Part shown: positions 7,285 through 14,055 of the stretch, piece by piece
How the letters are laid out: every line of letters starts with the position of its first letter
Position numbering within the stretch: position 1 is the stretch's first letter
IMG/VR virus record: IMGVR_UViG_3300044691_000363
Span: 1 to 40,180 of that record
Strand: one strand, 5' to 3'
DNA from: a virus
Length of the DNA: 40,180 nt
Notes under the pieces: model-generated
What the model was told of the DNA's origin: nothing
Seen by the model: the letters and a program-made list of their open reading frames with translations, nothing else
Database searches by the model: none
Position numbers and translations under genes: made by a program

Positions 7285-7547
7285 GACGGCACCGCCGCCG
7301 CCTGGCGCCTGGCGAACGCCTTGCGCGCCACGATGCATCCGCCGGGCGTCGCCAGGCCGAAGTACCGCGCCACCTGCAAATTTGACCGACCGGGGTAGCA
7401 GAGCGCTATGGCCTCTTGCCTGGGCTCGGCGAGTTTGCGGCTGGCGAATCCGTTTCGAAGATCATCGACGGTGACGCCGTAACGCTTGGCGACCCGAGCG
7501 GTGATCGCGGCCATGTCTTCGCGGTCGGGGGAGGTGGCGGGGGTCAT
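7281..7547 (-). CDS. DnaA domain IV-like DNA-binding protein
   Basis: An 88-residue protein that resembles only the C-terminal DNA-binding domain of DnaA. The helix VTVDDLRNGFASRKLAEPRQ matches the start of domain IV. AIALCYPGRSNLQVARYFG matches the helices that lead to the signature, although the D-H-S-T-V signature itself is replaced by GGCIVARKAF. The AAA+ and DnaB-binding domains are absent. It could bind DnaA-box-like sequences in the phage or host origin, or act as a regulator. It overlaps both neighbours by four bases. Confidence 0.6.
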   Translation of the reverse strand: MTPATSPDREDMAAITARVAKRYGVTVDDLRNGFASRKLAEPRQEAIALCYPGRSNLQVARYFGLATPGGCIVARKAFARRQAAAVPS

Positions 7548-7840
7548 GCTGCGTCACCGAACAACAGCCCGTCGCGGGCGCCGACTTCGTTTCCCCAAGC
7601 GCTCCAGCCGGGGCGCGCCGAGCGAGCGAACAACTCAAGGCGGGGTCCGCCGACCAAGCGCTCAATGGCGTTGTACTGGAGGTCTGGCTTGGCGGAGTGG
7701 GCGCCGCGCGGGCAGTGGATAAGCTGCTCCACGCCCTTGCTAAGCCTCTTTGGAGAACCGCGCGTGAACAGCCAGCATTGCTCGGTCTGCTTGCGGGTCC
7801 AGTAGCCCATGCCGAAGGGGCCGGCGGGAAGTTCGCTCAC
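7544..7840 (-). CDS. MT-A70-like protein, C-terminal half only
   Basis: A 98-residue protein whose whole length looks like the C-terminal half of MT-A70-family N6-adenine methyltransferases: GMGYWTRKQTEQCWLFTRG, then HCPRGAHSAKPD, then LELFARSARPGWSAWGNE. The catalytic D-P-P-W motif and the cofactor-binding first half are missing, and the gene upstream encodes an unrelated HTH protein. The frame is nevertheless clean, starting at a GTG in a GTGA overlap and ending in an ATGA overlap. Either this is a decayed enzyme or a catalytically inactive fragment retained as a binding protein. Confidence 0.75.
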   Translation of the reverse strand: MSELPAGPFGMGYWTRKQTEQCWLFTRGSPKRLSKGVEQLIHCPRGAHSAKPDLQYNAIERLVGGPRLELFARSARPGWSAWGNEVGARDGLLFGDAA

Positions 7841-8220
7841 GCCCGGCCTCGCGAGTAGAGGTCGAGCGCGCGGCGCGCGGCAGGATCGAAGGCCGCGAGG
7901 CGCCGAAGCCGCGCCATCTGCTCCTCGGCCATCTGTTCAGCGAGCGGGGAGCGCTGACGAAAGGCCGCGACCGCTTGCTCTCCCCCCGTTGGCCGGGCGC
8001 CGCTGCGCATCTTCACGCCGATCTGGACGAGCTTGCCGATCAACACCCGGAGTGAGCCGGGTTTGCAGTTCAGGTCCGCCGCCATCGGCGCGGTGTCCAT
8101 GCCGGCGTTCCACGCTTCGGCTATGGCGATGACGGTCTCGCGGGGGAACACGCGCCAGTTGGTGCGGTTGATCGCGTCCAAGTCGGCATCGGTGAGCGCG
8201 TTGCGCAGCCAGGAGGTCAC
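7837..8220 (-). CDS. Putative HTH DNA-binding protein
   Basis: A 127-residue protein, MTSWLRNALTDADLDAINR onward. FPRETVIAIAEAWNAGMD followed by DLNCKPGSLRVLIGKLVQIG has the spacing of a helix-turn-helix with an A-A-D-L-N-C-K-P turn. A charged helical tail (EQMAEEQMARLRRLAAFD) could dimerise. It is joined to the GcrA-like gene upstream by ATGA and to the MT-A70 half downstream by GTGA. The specific family is not recognised. Confidence 0.5.
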   Translation of the reverse strand: MTSWLRNALTDADLDAINRTNWRVFPRETVIAIAEAWNAGMDTAPMAADLNCKPGSLRVLIGKLVQIGVKMRSGARPTGGEQAVAAFRQRSPLAEQMAEEQMARLRRLAAFDPAARRALDLYSRGRA

Positions 8221-8783
8221 ATGTACCTCCGCAGCGATCTGGCGAGTTCATTGCCGGTCTGCGGCCGGTTCGCTGGGATCGCCTGATGGGAACGCTGATG
8301 GTGTTCGGCGCAGTAGGTCCCGTCTGTACGGACGCCGCAGAACGTGAAGTCGTCGTCCTGGGGATCGCCGATCGGCCATTTGCACTGATGCCGGCCGATG
8401 GTCAGGACCGTTGCGGTTCCGGGCAGTTCGGCACGGATCGGGACCACGACACGAGGGCGACGAGCCGTGGCTTCCACAAAGACCGCCCCGCGGCCGGCGA
8501 TCTTCACGGCGCGCGGTGCGCTGGGGGCAATGCTCCTGGGCCTACCGATGTGGCGGGGCTTAGCGGCCCTCGTCTCGCCAAGGGCAGAGGCTCCCTGGCG
8601 GCCGGACAGCTTTAGGCGATGCAGCTTGCCGAGAACCGCGCTGCGGCTGACGGAGAGGCCAAAATCCTTGCGGAGCTGCTTGGCGATATGGGCGGCGGAA
8701 TGTCCATCAGCCCAGAGCTTGCCGGCGTAGGTCACGCACTCGTCTGTCCAGCCGCTAAGGGCTGCAACGCTGCTCACGCTCAT
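8217..8783 (-). CDS. gcrA-like: GcrA-like cell-cycle regulator
   Basis: A 188-residue member of the GcrA family, the alphaproteobacterial factor that binds RNA polymerase sigma70 holoenzyme and favours promoters with methylated GANTC. The N-terminal DNA-binding part (about 11-62) shows GWTDECVTYAGKLWADG, SAAHIAKQL and SAVLGKLHRLKLSGR. A variable linker follows. The C-terminal sigma-interacting part has the hallmark CKWPIGDP (Cys134) and the FCGVRTDGTYCAEHH cluster (Cys149, Cys158, His161). All hallmarks are present, so it should be functional. It sits in the early operon between HTH genes and could redirect host transcription or use host methylation as a cue. Confidence 0.88.
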   Translation of the reverse strand: MSVSSVAALSGWTDECVTYAGKLWADGHSAAHIAKQLRKDFGLSVSRSAVLGKLHRLKLSGRQGASALGETRAAKPRHIGRPRSIAPSAPRAVKIAGRGAVFVEATARRPRVVVPIRAELPGTATVLTIGRHQCKWPIGDPQDDDFTFCGVRTDGTYCAEHHQRSHQAIPANRPQTGNELARSLRRYM

Positions 8784-9097
8784 GACCGGCCACCCGCGTC
8801 CTGACGGGCCTTGGCGCAGTCGTCGCGGCCAATCTCGGTCAGCCTGTGCATCAACCCATCTGTGGCCAACGCTCCGGGCTCCATGGCCTCGCGAAGGCGC
8901 ACCAGGGCCGAGCGGACGGTCTCAAAGCCTAGGTCGGTGGCTCTGGCCAGACGGGGGACCGTGCGGCCCTGTGGCGGCCCGTTCAGGAGCGCGATCAGGA
9001 CCACGGCGTTGAACCGCGAAATCCCGAACCATGCGGCGTAGATTTCGGCGTCGGTCTGAGGCTGGGCCTTGGCGTCGCGGGTGGAGAGGCCGGTCAT
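8780..9097 (-). CDS. Putative winged-helix regulator
   Basis: A 105-residue protein with a pattern like MarR-type winged helices: ISRFNAVVLIALLNGPPQG, then VPRLARATDLGFETVRSALV as the recognition region, then a wing-like LTEIGRDDC. The start at 9097 is chosen for the ATGA overlap with rusA. It is probably a transcription factor; the ligand and target are unknown. Confidence 0.5.
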   Translation of the reverse strand: MTGLSTRDAKAQPQTDAEIYAAWFGISRFNAVVLIALLNGPPQGRTVPRLARATDLGFETVRSALVRLREAMEPGALATDGLMHRLTEIGRDDCAKARQDAGGRS

Positions 9098-9468
9098 GCG
9101 GCTACCGCGAGAGCTGTGGGCTCCGGGGCGCCGAAGCTGACCTCGACGCGCCCCGGCTTCATCGGCTCGGCGAAGGCGAACGCGGGCCAAAACCTCCGGT
9201 CGTTCACTCCAAGCGCGTCCGCGATCCCGTCGAAGTACGGCTTCATGCGGTTCGGATAGTTGGCCCGGTCCCCGCGCCTGTCGGGCGGGACGAAGCGAAC
9301 TTGAACGCGGATGTCGCCAGTGGCCGGAACGCTGGGCGCCGCGGCAAGGGTGGCTAGGCGTGCCCATTCACGATGCTTCGCCGTGGGGCCGCTCTTGGAA
9401 CGCCAGTGGCCAGCCGTGTGGCCGGATAGGCTGGCGGGCGGAAAGGGTAACGTGATGGTCGCGCTCAT
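9094..9468 (-). CDS. rusA: RusA-family Holliday junction resolvase
   Basis: A 124-residue crossover-junction endonuclease. The N-terminus (ITLPFPPASLSGHTAGHW) matches RusA, and the acidic active-site stretch reads GDRANYPNRMKPYFDGIADA then LGVNDRRFW, giving Asp67, Asn70, Lys76, Asp80, Asp84 and Asp90. RusA resolves four-way junctions produced by recombination, which fits the RAD52-like annealing protein encoded at 18229. It is coupled by ATGA overlaps on both sides. Confidence 0.85.
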   Translation of the reverse strand: MSATITLPFPPASLSGHTAGHWRSKSGPTAKHREWARLATLAAAPSVPATGDIRVQVRFVPPDRRGDRANYPNRMKPYFDGIADALGVNDRRFWPAFAFAEPMKPGRVEVSFGAPEPTALAVAA

Positions 9469-9608
9469 GACGGCTTCACCGCCTGCGCCAGGCCGGCGAC
9501 TGTTCGACGCTTCAGCTCAGCCCGCGCCTTCGTCGTCCCAGCCATTCCGGACGCCGCGATGGCTTTCAGTTCAGCCTCGGTTTTGACGGGGGGGCGCAGG
9601 CTGAGCAT
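9465..9608 (-). CDS. 47-residue hypothetical protein
   Basis: A small basic helical protein, M-L-S-L-R-P-P-V-K onward, with K-A-R-A-E-L-K-R-R in the middle. The ATG is just after the stop of 9611-9994 and its TGA overlaps the rusA start. The function is unknown; gene status rests on this tight fit and on coding-like composition. Confidence 0.5.
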   Translation of the reverse strand: MLSLRPPVKTEAELKAIAASGMAGTTKARAELKRRTVAGLAQAVKPS

Positions 9609-9610
9609 GG

Positions 9611-9994
9611 CTATGCGCCGAACCGCATCGACACGCCGTTTCCGAGGCGGACGATGCTGCGATCCTTGGCCTCGATCGGATCGAGGATCGCGCGCATCAA
9701 CTCGTAGGTCGCGCCCGACTTCCCGCCGGCAGTCTCGGCGATGTAGGCCGCCTCGATGTCCGCCCAGCGCTCGGCGAGGGCTTCCCAGTAGGGGCCGCCG
9801 TCTGCCGCCAGCTTGTCGAGCCCGGCGCGAGCCTTCGGCGCCGCCAGCAGCAGACGGTAGCAGCGGCCGAAGTCGTTGGAGTCACCGGGATAGGCCGCTC
9901 GCGCGGGCATTTCGCCCAAGGCGGTCAATGCGATGGCCTTGCTGGAGAGCCCGGTGTCGTGGCCGCCGAGCCAGCGGAGGATTGCGACGCTCAC
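9611..9994 (-). CDS. Conserved-looking phage protein
   Basis: A 127-residue protein with a G-D-S-N-D-F-G-R-C-Y-R-L-L-L segment, followed by GGPYWEALAERWADIE, a pattern I associate with unnamed alphaproteobacterial phage proteins located in early operons. It has no membrane segment or nuclease motif. It lies between the GapR-like gene (2 bases away) and the small 9465-9608 gene. Confidence 0.6.
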   Translation of the reverse strand: MSVAILRWLGGHDTGLSSKAIALTALGEMPARAAYPGDSNDFGRCYRLLLAAPKARAGLDKLAADGGPYWEALAERWADIEAAYIAETAGGKSGATYELMRAILDPIEAKDRSIVRLGNGVSMRFGA

Positions 9995-9996
9995 GG

Positions 9997-10287
9997 TCAG
10001 ATTTCCCCGATGGCCGACAGGTAGAGGTCGAGGATCGCGTCCTCCTCCATCCGCTTGGCGCGGTCCTGCTTGCGGATGCGCACCACCTTGCGGAGGATCT
10101 TGACGTCGAAGCCGTTGGCCTTCGATTCCGCGAAGACTTCCTTGATCTGCTCGGCGATTTCGGATTTCTCGGTTTCGAGACGCTCGATGCGCTCGATGAT
10201 GCTCTTGAGCTGGCCTTGCGCGGCTTGGTTCAGAACGTCAGGATGGGCGGAGGCGTCACCGCTGTTGTGCCCGGCGCCGGGGCTCAC
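9997..10287 (-). CDS. gapR-like: GapR-like (DUF2312) nucleoid protein
   Basis: A 96-residue member of the GapR/DUF2312 family. In Caulobacter, GapR is a nucleoid-associated protein that clamps overtwisted DNA ahead of replication and transcription and stimulates gyrase and topoisomerase IV. The whole family core is present: [19 protein letters not shown], a coiled-coil, then [20 protein letters not shown] and [13 protein letters not shown] at the end. The N-terminal GHNSG motif is also typical. It starts at a GTG in a GTGA overlap. A phage copy could support rapid phage replication or displace host GapR. Confidence 0.9.
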   Translation of the reverse strand: MSPGAGHNSGDASAHPDVLNQAAQGQLKSIIERIERLETEKSEIAEQIKEVFAESKANGFDVKILRKVVRIRKQDRAKRMEEDAILDLYLSAIGEI

Positions 10288-10505
10288 GACTGGTCATCCG
10301 CGAGCGTGGCGCCATCGGGCAGCAGGCCAGAGCCCATCAGCGCGTCCAGCGTCTTCTGCGCCGCATCGGCCGCAGCCTTGGCCTTTCGGATCGCCTTGAG
10401 TTTCTTGTCGTCCAGCCCGATCCGGTCTTGCTCGGCTTGGATTTTCACGCCCTCGTTCTCGTGCGCTTCCATGCGCTCGATCAGGTGTGCGACATCATCA
10501 GCCAT
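10284..10505 (-). CDS. Small coiled-coil protein
   Basis: A 73-residue protein, [12 protein letters not shown] onward, almost wholly helical and charged ([20 protein letters not shown]). GGAGGG lies just before the ATG at 10505. Its stop overlaps the GapR-like start (GTGA), so the two are translationally coupled; an accessory role with the GapR-like protein is possible but unproven. Confidence 0.55.
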   Translation of the reverse strand: MADDVAHLIERMEAHENEGVKIQAEQDRIGLDDKKLKAIRKAKAAADAAQKTLDALMGSGLLPDGATLADDQS

Positions 10506-10601
10506 GGTTGGCCCTCCCCTATCGCCTGGCCTCTCGGGCGGCCGGCTTGCCCCTAGCTCTCGATTGCCGTCCGCACCTCCCAACCGGGGCGCAGTTCGGC
10601 G

Positions 10602-11051
10602 TCAGGCGCGCGTCGGCGTGCCCGTGGTGGTGGTCTTCGTGGTGTCGAAAAGCGCGAGCTGGTCGGCGTCTACTTGTTCATGGTGATCCAGAGCCGCCTC
10701 ACGGCGTTCCTCAGGGCCTTCCAAACTCCCAACAGCCTGGCGGCGACGCTTGCGAATTTCGTCAAGGCGCTCCTCCAGTTGGCGTTGCTCCCGATCAATT
10801 CGGGCCAATGTGTCGTTGATCTCAGGCTCGAAAACGCACGCCAGCACGTCGCGGCCAAAGGCTTGCACGATCAGGCGCCAATGACGCGCGGTGGGCCAGC
10901 TCGTTCCATTCCGGAAGTGCTTGGCGGTGCGCTCGGTGCAGCCGATGGTGCGGGCCAGCACCTTCTCCGGATAGGGCCGCACGTACTCCGCGAACCGCTT
11001 CAGTAAAATGTGGTCGTCGCCGTCCATGTAAGTCGTTCCAGCCAAGCTCAT
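10602..11051 (-). CDS. HTH regulator heading the leftward operon
   Basis: A 149-residue protein. EKVLARTIGCTERTAKHFRN with GTSWPTARHW resembles a helix-turn-helix, and a long coiled coil follows (DREQRQLEERLDEIRKRRRQ). I start it at the ATG at 11051, with AAGG upstream; an in-frame TTG at 11075 and ATG at 11027 are alternatives. It is the promoter-proximal gene of the long leftward operon and may control it. It faces 11081-11302 across a 29-base gap. Confidence 0.55.
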   Translation of the reverse strand: MSLAGTTYMDGDDHILLKRFAEYVRPYPEKVLARTIGCTERTAKHFRNGTSWPTARHWRLIVQAFGRDVLACVFEPEINDTLARIDREQRQLEERLDEIRKRRRQAVGSLEGPEERREAALDHHEQVDADQLALFDTTKTTTTGTPTRA

Positions 11052-11080
11052 TGTGAGGACCTTGACGGGGAGCAACGGTC

Positions 11081-11302
11081 ATGGAGATCGAGACGGACGA
11101 ACGAGTTTTGGATCTGATCGAAGCCGGCGTGATGGCCGGTCGGTATTGGGCGGCGATCCGGGAAGATCGCTACCTTGAGGCGGGCTATACGAGGCTCGCG
11201 TTGCGACACCGGACCGTTGGTGCGGACCTGTGCAGTAAGATTTCGACGGGCGCTGGGCGAGATGCCGCGGCGTCCGTCGCCATGCCCCGAGCGGGACGGT
11301 GA
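11081..11302 (+). CDS. Possible small plus-strand protein
   Basis: A 73-residue frame, M-E-I-E-T-D-E-R-V-L-D-L onward, with GGGGAG 8 bases before the ATG. The first 55 residues look coding; the tail is less convincing. It is divergent from 10602-11051 and convergent with 11404-11697, with a strong hairpin after its stop. The function is unknown. Confidence 0.45.
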   Translation: MEIETDERVLDLIEAGVMAGRYWAAIREDRYLEAGYTRLALRHRTVGADLCSKISTGAGRDAAASVAMPRAGR

Positions 11303-11309
11303 AAACTGA

Positions 11310-11343
11310 GCGTCCTGCCACCGGAGAGACAGCAGCAGGACGC
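11310..11343. terminator. Hairpin between convergent genes
   Basis: A perfect 9-bp inverted repeat, GCGTCCTGC (11310-11318) and GCAGGACGC (11335-11343), with a 16-base loop. It lies between a rightward gene ending at 11302 and a leftward gene ending at 11404. The position suggests a bidirectional terminator, but there is no clear T-run on either side. Confidence 0.5.
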
Positions 11344-11403
11344 CCACACGCGCAGGCGCAGACCGGGGGGGCTCGTCAGGTCGCCGCGCAGTGTTCGGAT
11401 GGG

Positions 11404-11697
11404 TCATCGGCGATACCACGCGCGAATGGTCGTGGCGCCGGTCTTGATGATCGTATCGGGCTCGCGGTCGACGCCGCAATTGGCCTCAAGGCGGCGGATT
11501 TTGCGGCCACGCAGCCAGAATGCGATTATCCAACATGCGAGAGTGAAGCCCGTCAGCCGCCCAGAGAGATCGTCCGCGACGACCATTCCCAGGAGGCTTG
11601 CGGATGCCGCGAGCCCACACCCAGCGGCTTCGATGGCGTCACCTATGCGCGTCAGCCGCGCCACCCCGCCGACCGTCTCGTTGAGGGTCCCGGTCAC
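11404..11697 (-). CDS. Small two-helix membrane protein
   Basis: A 97-residue protein with two predicted membrane segments, GCGLAASASLLGMVV and LTGFTLACWIIAFWL, separated by a short acidic turn, then a basic R-G-R-K-I-R-R-L stretch that should face the cytoplasm. It starts at a GTG overlapping the HNH stop (GTGA). It is the last of a leftward group with several membrane micro-proteins. A role such as superinfection exclusion or envelope modulation is possible but not shown. Confidence 0.55.
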   Translation of the reverse strand: MTGTLNETVGGVARLTRIGDAIEAAGCGLAASASLLGMVVADDLSGRLTGFTLACWIIAFWLRGRKIRRLEANCGVDREPDTIIKTGATTIRAWYRR

Positions 11698-12158
11698 TTG
11701 GCGCCCCTCGCCTTCCGCATCGCCGCTGCCTTGGGCGCGTGCGCGATGCGGTATTGGCGCACGCATTCCCGACAGACGCGCTCCCCCGGGCGCCCCAAGC
11801 GCGTGTTCTCGGCGGTGAACTCATGACCGCGCTTGCAGTGCGTCTTGCGGGCGTTGATGGCGTGGGGCGCGTTTCCGCGCGCGATGTTCTCTTCGCGGGT
11901 TACAGCCTCGAGATGGTCCGGATTGCAGCAGCGGCGGTTGCGGCAAAGGTGGTCGATTTCCAGGCCCGGCGGGATCGGGCCGTTGGCAAGTTCGTAAGCT
12001 GCGCGGTGAGCGCGGATCAGTCGGTGACGCCCGCCAGCGCCAAGGGAGCCGTAGCCATTGTGGCCAACTGGTCCCGTCCAATTTCGACAGCCGGTCTCCG
12101 GATCGGTTTGGAGTCGCCGCTCAAGGCGTTCGCGTATGTCGAGGCGAGGACGAGCCAT
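11694..12158 (-). CDS. HNH endonuclease (homing type)
   Basis: A 154-residue HNH nuclease. The N-terminal part has GHNGYGSLGAGGRHRLIRAH and RAAYELANGPIPPGLEIDHL, followed by CRNRRCCNPDHLEAV and T-R-E-E-N-I, the classic H-N-H core. The C-terminal part has a zinc-ribbon-like KRGHEFTAENTR and CRECVRQYR. Such freestanding nucleases behave as selfish homing elements in phages. It follows a 30-residue membrane peptide with directly adjacent stop and start. Confidence 0.88.
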   Translation of the reverse strand: MARPRLDIRERLERRLQTDPETGCRNWTGPVGHNGYGSLGAGGRHRLIRAHRAAYELANGPIPPGLEIDHLCRNRRCCNPDHLEAVTREENIARGNAPHAINARKTHCKRGHEFTAENTRLGRPGERVCRECVRQYRIAHAPKAAAMRKARGAK

Positions 12159-12251
12159 CTAGCCCCTCCCCGATCCAACCCGCAGGCAAGCGGCTATGAA
12201 CAGCCCAGCCGGCAGTTGAAGGGCTATCCAGATGATGATCGCGAGGGCCAT
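12159..12251 (-). CDS. 30-residue single-pass membrane peptide
   Basis: M-A-L-A-I-I-I-W-I-A-L-Q-L-P onward: nearly the whole chain is one hydrophobic helix, ending R-V-G-S-G-R-G, which should be the cytoplasmic side. It starts directly after the TAG of the preceding gene and its own TAG directly abuts the HNH start (TAGATG at both ends). That double fit is strong evidence for a real micro-gene. Confidence 0.55.
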   Translation of the reverse strand: MALAIIIWIALQLPAGLFIAACLRVGSGRG

Positions 12252-12599
12252 CTATTGGGCCTCATCCCGGGCAGGAACAGACCGTTCGGAGGTGTCCGCG
12301 ATACGAAGCGCGTTGACCTTGAAATCCTGGCCGTAGCGGAGGCCGCAAGCGTCCATCAGCTTGGCTGCGTATTGAGCCCCGCGAAGGTCGCAACACGCGC
12401 AGAACGAAGCCGCATCGGCGCGGCACTTGAAGTCGAGGGAGAAGGTGAGGTGCGCGGTGAGCGTGCTGTTGTCGCGCTCAATCACACGGTAGCGCCAGCG
12501 CCCGCGGTATCCATCCCACGAGCGATCGGCAAATTCATAGGAGCGGTTAGGATCGCGGACACCTCCGGCCGTGGGATTCTCCCGGGATGAGCCAGACAT
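12252..12599 (-). CDS. Hypothetical protein
   Basis: A 115-residue soluble protein. The middle, WRYRVIERDNSTLTAHLTFS, looks like beta strands, and F-C-A-C-C-D-L-R-G gives three Cys close together, perhaps a metal site. The ATG is coupled to the upstream membrane gene (TGATG). The family is not recognised. Confidence 0.55.
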   Translation of the reverse strand: MSGSSRENPTAGGVRDPNRSYEFADRSWDGYRGRWRYRVIERDNSTLTAHLTFSLDFKCRADAASFCACCDLRGAQYAAKLMDACGLRYGQDFKVNALRIADTSERSVPARDEAQ

Positions 12600-12745
12600 C
12601 AGAACGCCCGCCTACGTGGACGCCGCAGACCCACCCGGAACCCATTGACCGGGCGGTTCTCACGACGATTGCCCAGCAACGGCCCAACAAGGATCACCAG
12701 GAAGAAGGCCGCGAAGCCGAGGGGGATGAGGGAGGCGTGGAGCAT
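12599..12745 (-). CDS. 48-residue single-pass membrane protein
   Basis: M-L-H-A-S-L-I-P-L-G-F-A-A-F-F-L onward: one hydrophobic helix over about residues 5-24, then a strongly basic tail (RVGLRRPRRRAF) that fits a cytoplasmic C-terminus. It overlaps the downstream gene start (TGATG) and begins 3 bases after the stop of 12749-12931. The function is unknown. Confidence 0.55.
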   Translation of the reverse strand: MLHASLIPLGFAAFFLVILVGPLLGNRRENRPVNGFRVGLRRPRRRAF

Positions 12746-12748
12746 GGC

Positions 12749-12931
12749 TCAGGCCGCCTTCCGCACTTCGGGAGCGGACGGGGGCAACTCGGACAGCCGG
12801 CCGCCAATGAATTCCAGACAGTCGTCCAGCGAGCCCGCGAACAGCAGCGCACTGAAGCGGCCAGGATCGCCGCCAGCGTCCCGTACGACGAAGCCGCCAT
12901 GTTCGGCGGGGATGATGATGAGGCCGTTCAT
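12749..12931 (-). CDS. 60-residue hypothetical protein
   Basis: M-N-G-L-I-I-I-P-A-E-H-G-G-F-V-V onward, a compact soluble protein with a DPGRFSALLFAGSLDDCLEF helix. It starts in an ATGA overlap with the membrane gene upstream. I do not recognise the family. Confidence 0.55.
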   Translation of the reverse strand: MNGLIIIPAEHGGFVVRDAGGDPGRFSALLFAGSLDDCLEFIGGRLSELPPSAPEVRKAA

Positions 12932-13053
12932 GCTCGCCTCCCCAGCACGACCAGCAACACCGCGATCAACAGCGCCCCCTGCGCCACCGAACCCCCGAAC
13001 TGGAGCATGGCGTGATCCAGGGCCGACAGGTTGGGGAAGATGGCGGAGAGCAT
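12928..13053 (-). CDS. 41-residue single-pass membrane protein
   Basis: First gene of the leftward membrane-micro-protein group. GALLIAVLLVVLG forms one membrane helix near the C-terminus, ending in R-R-A. The ATG at 13053 is preferred; an in-frame ATG at 13008 would still keep the helix. It faces 13145-13435 across about 90 bases that must hold its promoter. Confidence 0.5.
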   Translation of the reverse strand: MLSAIFPNLSALDHAMLQFGGSVAQGALLIAVLLVVLGRRA

Positions 13054-13144
13054 GGGCTAGACGACGCTCCCGTTAAGGTTGCCGCCGCTGAAGGCATGTT
13101 CGTTCACGAGCCGGTCATGACTGCATCCACCAATGGGCGGTTGC

Positions 13145-13435
13145 ATGTCAGTGTCAGTCAGTACCGAAACCGATCCCCAGCTTCCCTCACCGCACGCCGT
13201 CTTCACGGTCGTAAGGACCGGAGCCCAAGCGCTTTGCGTGGTGCTGGGGCGACGAAAGGCAGAGCGGTTCCTGCGGGAGTGGGTGCGGATCGCCTCGACC
13301 GAGGAGTCCATCCGGACGCTGTTTCCGACGCGCCCGGCTTCCGAGCGGCAGGCCCAAGCCTTGGCGCAGCTGGAAGCGCTCGCGTGGCTGCGGCAGGTGT
13401 TGCCGGCGATGATTGCTACGCTGCCCCCCAGGTAG
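13145..13435 (+). CDS. Hypothetical plus-strand protein
   Basis: A 96-residue protein. The body FTVVRTGAQALCVVLGRRKA, then ERFLREWVRIASTEESIRTL, reads as a genuine alpha/beta protein, and it is more coding-like than the opposite-strand frame at the same place. I chose the ATG at 13145; 13133 is also possible. It ends one base before the convergent GIY-YIG gene. The function is unknown. Confidence 0.55.
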   Translation: MSVSVSTETDPQLPSPHAVFTVVRTGAQALCVVLGRRKAERFLREWVRIASTEESIRTLFPTRPASERQAQALAQLEALAWLRQVLPAMIATLPPR

Positions 13436-13436
13436 G

Positions 13437-13772
13437 TCATGCGGCGGTCGCCAACTGCGGCCAGCGGTGGGTGACGTAGTGGCTGGTTTTCATGAAATTG
13501 TAGCCGTGAGGATGAGCGGTGCGGTGGCGCTCGATCATCAGCGTCTCGAATGCGGCCGCGTCGTCCGCGCCTTCCACAACCGCAAGCGTTGTCACCTTGA
13601 ATGCGGCTTTGCCGAACCGGCCAATGGCGTCAGCCAGGAGCGCCCGGCGATGACCCGGCCACTCGCGATGGTCGGCCTGATGGCTGCGCCAGCGCTCTGC
13701 CGCAGTCTTGGAGGTGCAGCCGATGTAGCTTCTGCCCTCGGGGCAAGTGATCTTGTAGATGGTGAAGCTCAC
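13437..13772 (-). CDS. GIY-YIG nuclease
   Basis: A 111-residue single-domain GIY-YIG protein. The motif appears as TIYKI (4-8) and SYIG (15-18), followed by the catalytic-region Arg in AAERWRSH, a Glu in AAFETLMIE, and the closing HPHGYN. Such domains nick DNA and in phages are often homing endonucleases or repair-like nucleases. It is coupled to the Cro-like gene by an ATGA overlap, so it is expressed from the leftward switch promoter. Confidence 0.85.
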   Translation of the reverse strand: MSFTIYKITCPEGRSYIGCTSKTAAERWRSHQADHREWPGHRRALLADAIGRFGKAAFKVTTLAVVEGADDAAAFETLMIERHRTAHPHGYNFMKTSHYVTHRWPQLATAA

Positions 13773-13960
13773 GCCGCGGCGTCCTTTAGGAAGGTCGAAA
13801 TCGGCAGCAGCGTGCGGTCAGCCAAGCGGGCGGCGACCGTCAGAGACGGCTGGCGTTCACCCTTGCGGATGCGGGTGATGTACGGGCGCGAGACCCGGAC
13901 TTGCTCGGCGAGCCAAGTGTCCGTTTTGTCTTCGCGGGTCATCCACTCTTCTAGGGTCAT
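13769..13960 (-). CDS. Cro-like HTH protein
   Basis: A 63-residue XRE-type helix-turn-helix protein. T-W-L-A-E-Q-V-R-V-S-R-P-Y-I-T-R-I-R-K-G-E-R gives the two helices with an A-E-Q-x-x-V-S turn. The gene is divergent from the repressor at 14056, as cro is from cI. A CATAAT box (leftward) sits only 5 bases before the ATG, so the transcript may be leaderless. The operator at 13971-13985 lies in the same promoter. Confidence 0.8.
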   Translation of the reverse strand: MTLEEWMTREDKTDTWLAEQVRVSRPYITRIRKGERQPSLTVAARLADRTLLPISTFLKDAAA

Positions 13961-13970
13961 GGCGTATTAT

Positions 13971-13985
13971 GTGCCATAAGGGCAC
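13971..13985. promoter_or_regulatory. Repressor operator O1
   Basis: A 15-bp dyad, GTGCC-ATAAG-GGCAC, directly upstream of the leftward CATAAT box of the Cro-like gene. Read on the minus strand its core is CTTAT, matching the centre of the operators at 14612 and 14647. A half-site GTGCC is also at 14005. Binding here would shut off the leftward switch promoter. Confidence 0.7.
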
Positions 13986-14055
13986 GACGATAGCAAGCGG
14001 CGTTGTGCCCCATGTGATCTACCTCGTGGGGCGACGCGGTGTGACTATGTGGCCC

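Noticed and set aside
9559-10686. 375-codon plus-strand open frame
   Set aside because: It lies opposite four well-supported leftward genes including the GapR-like gene and is Arg/Ser-rich, as expected for an antisense shadow in GC-rich DNA.
13057-13440. 127-codon minus-strand frame
   Set aside because: The plus-strand frame 13145-13435 has more protein-like composition; the minus frame is Ser/Arg-rich without pattern.
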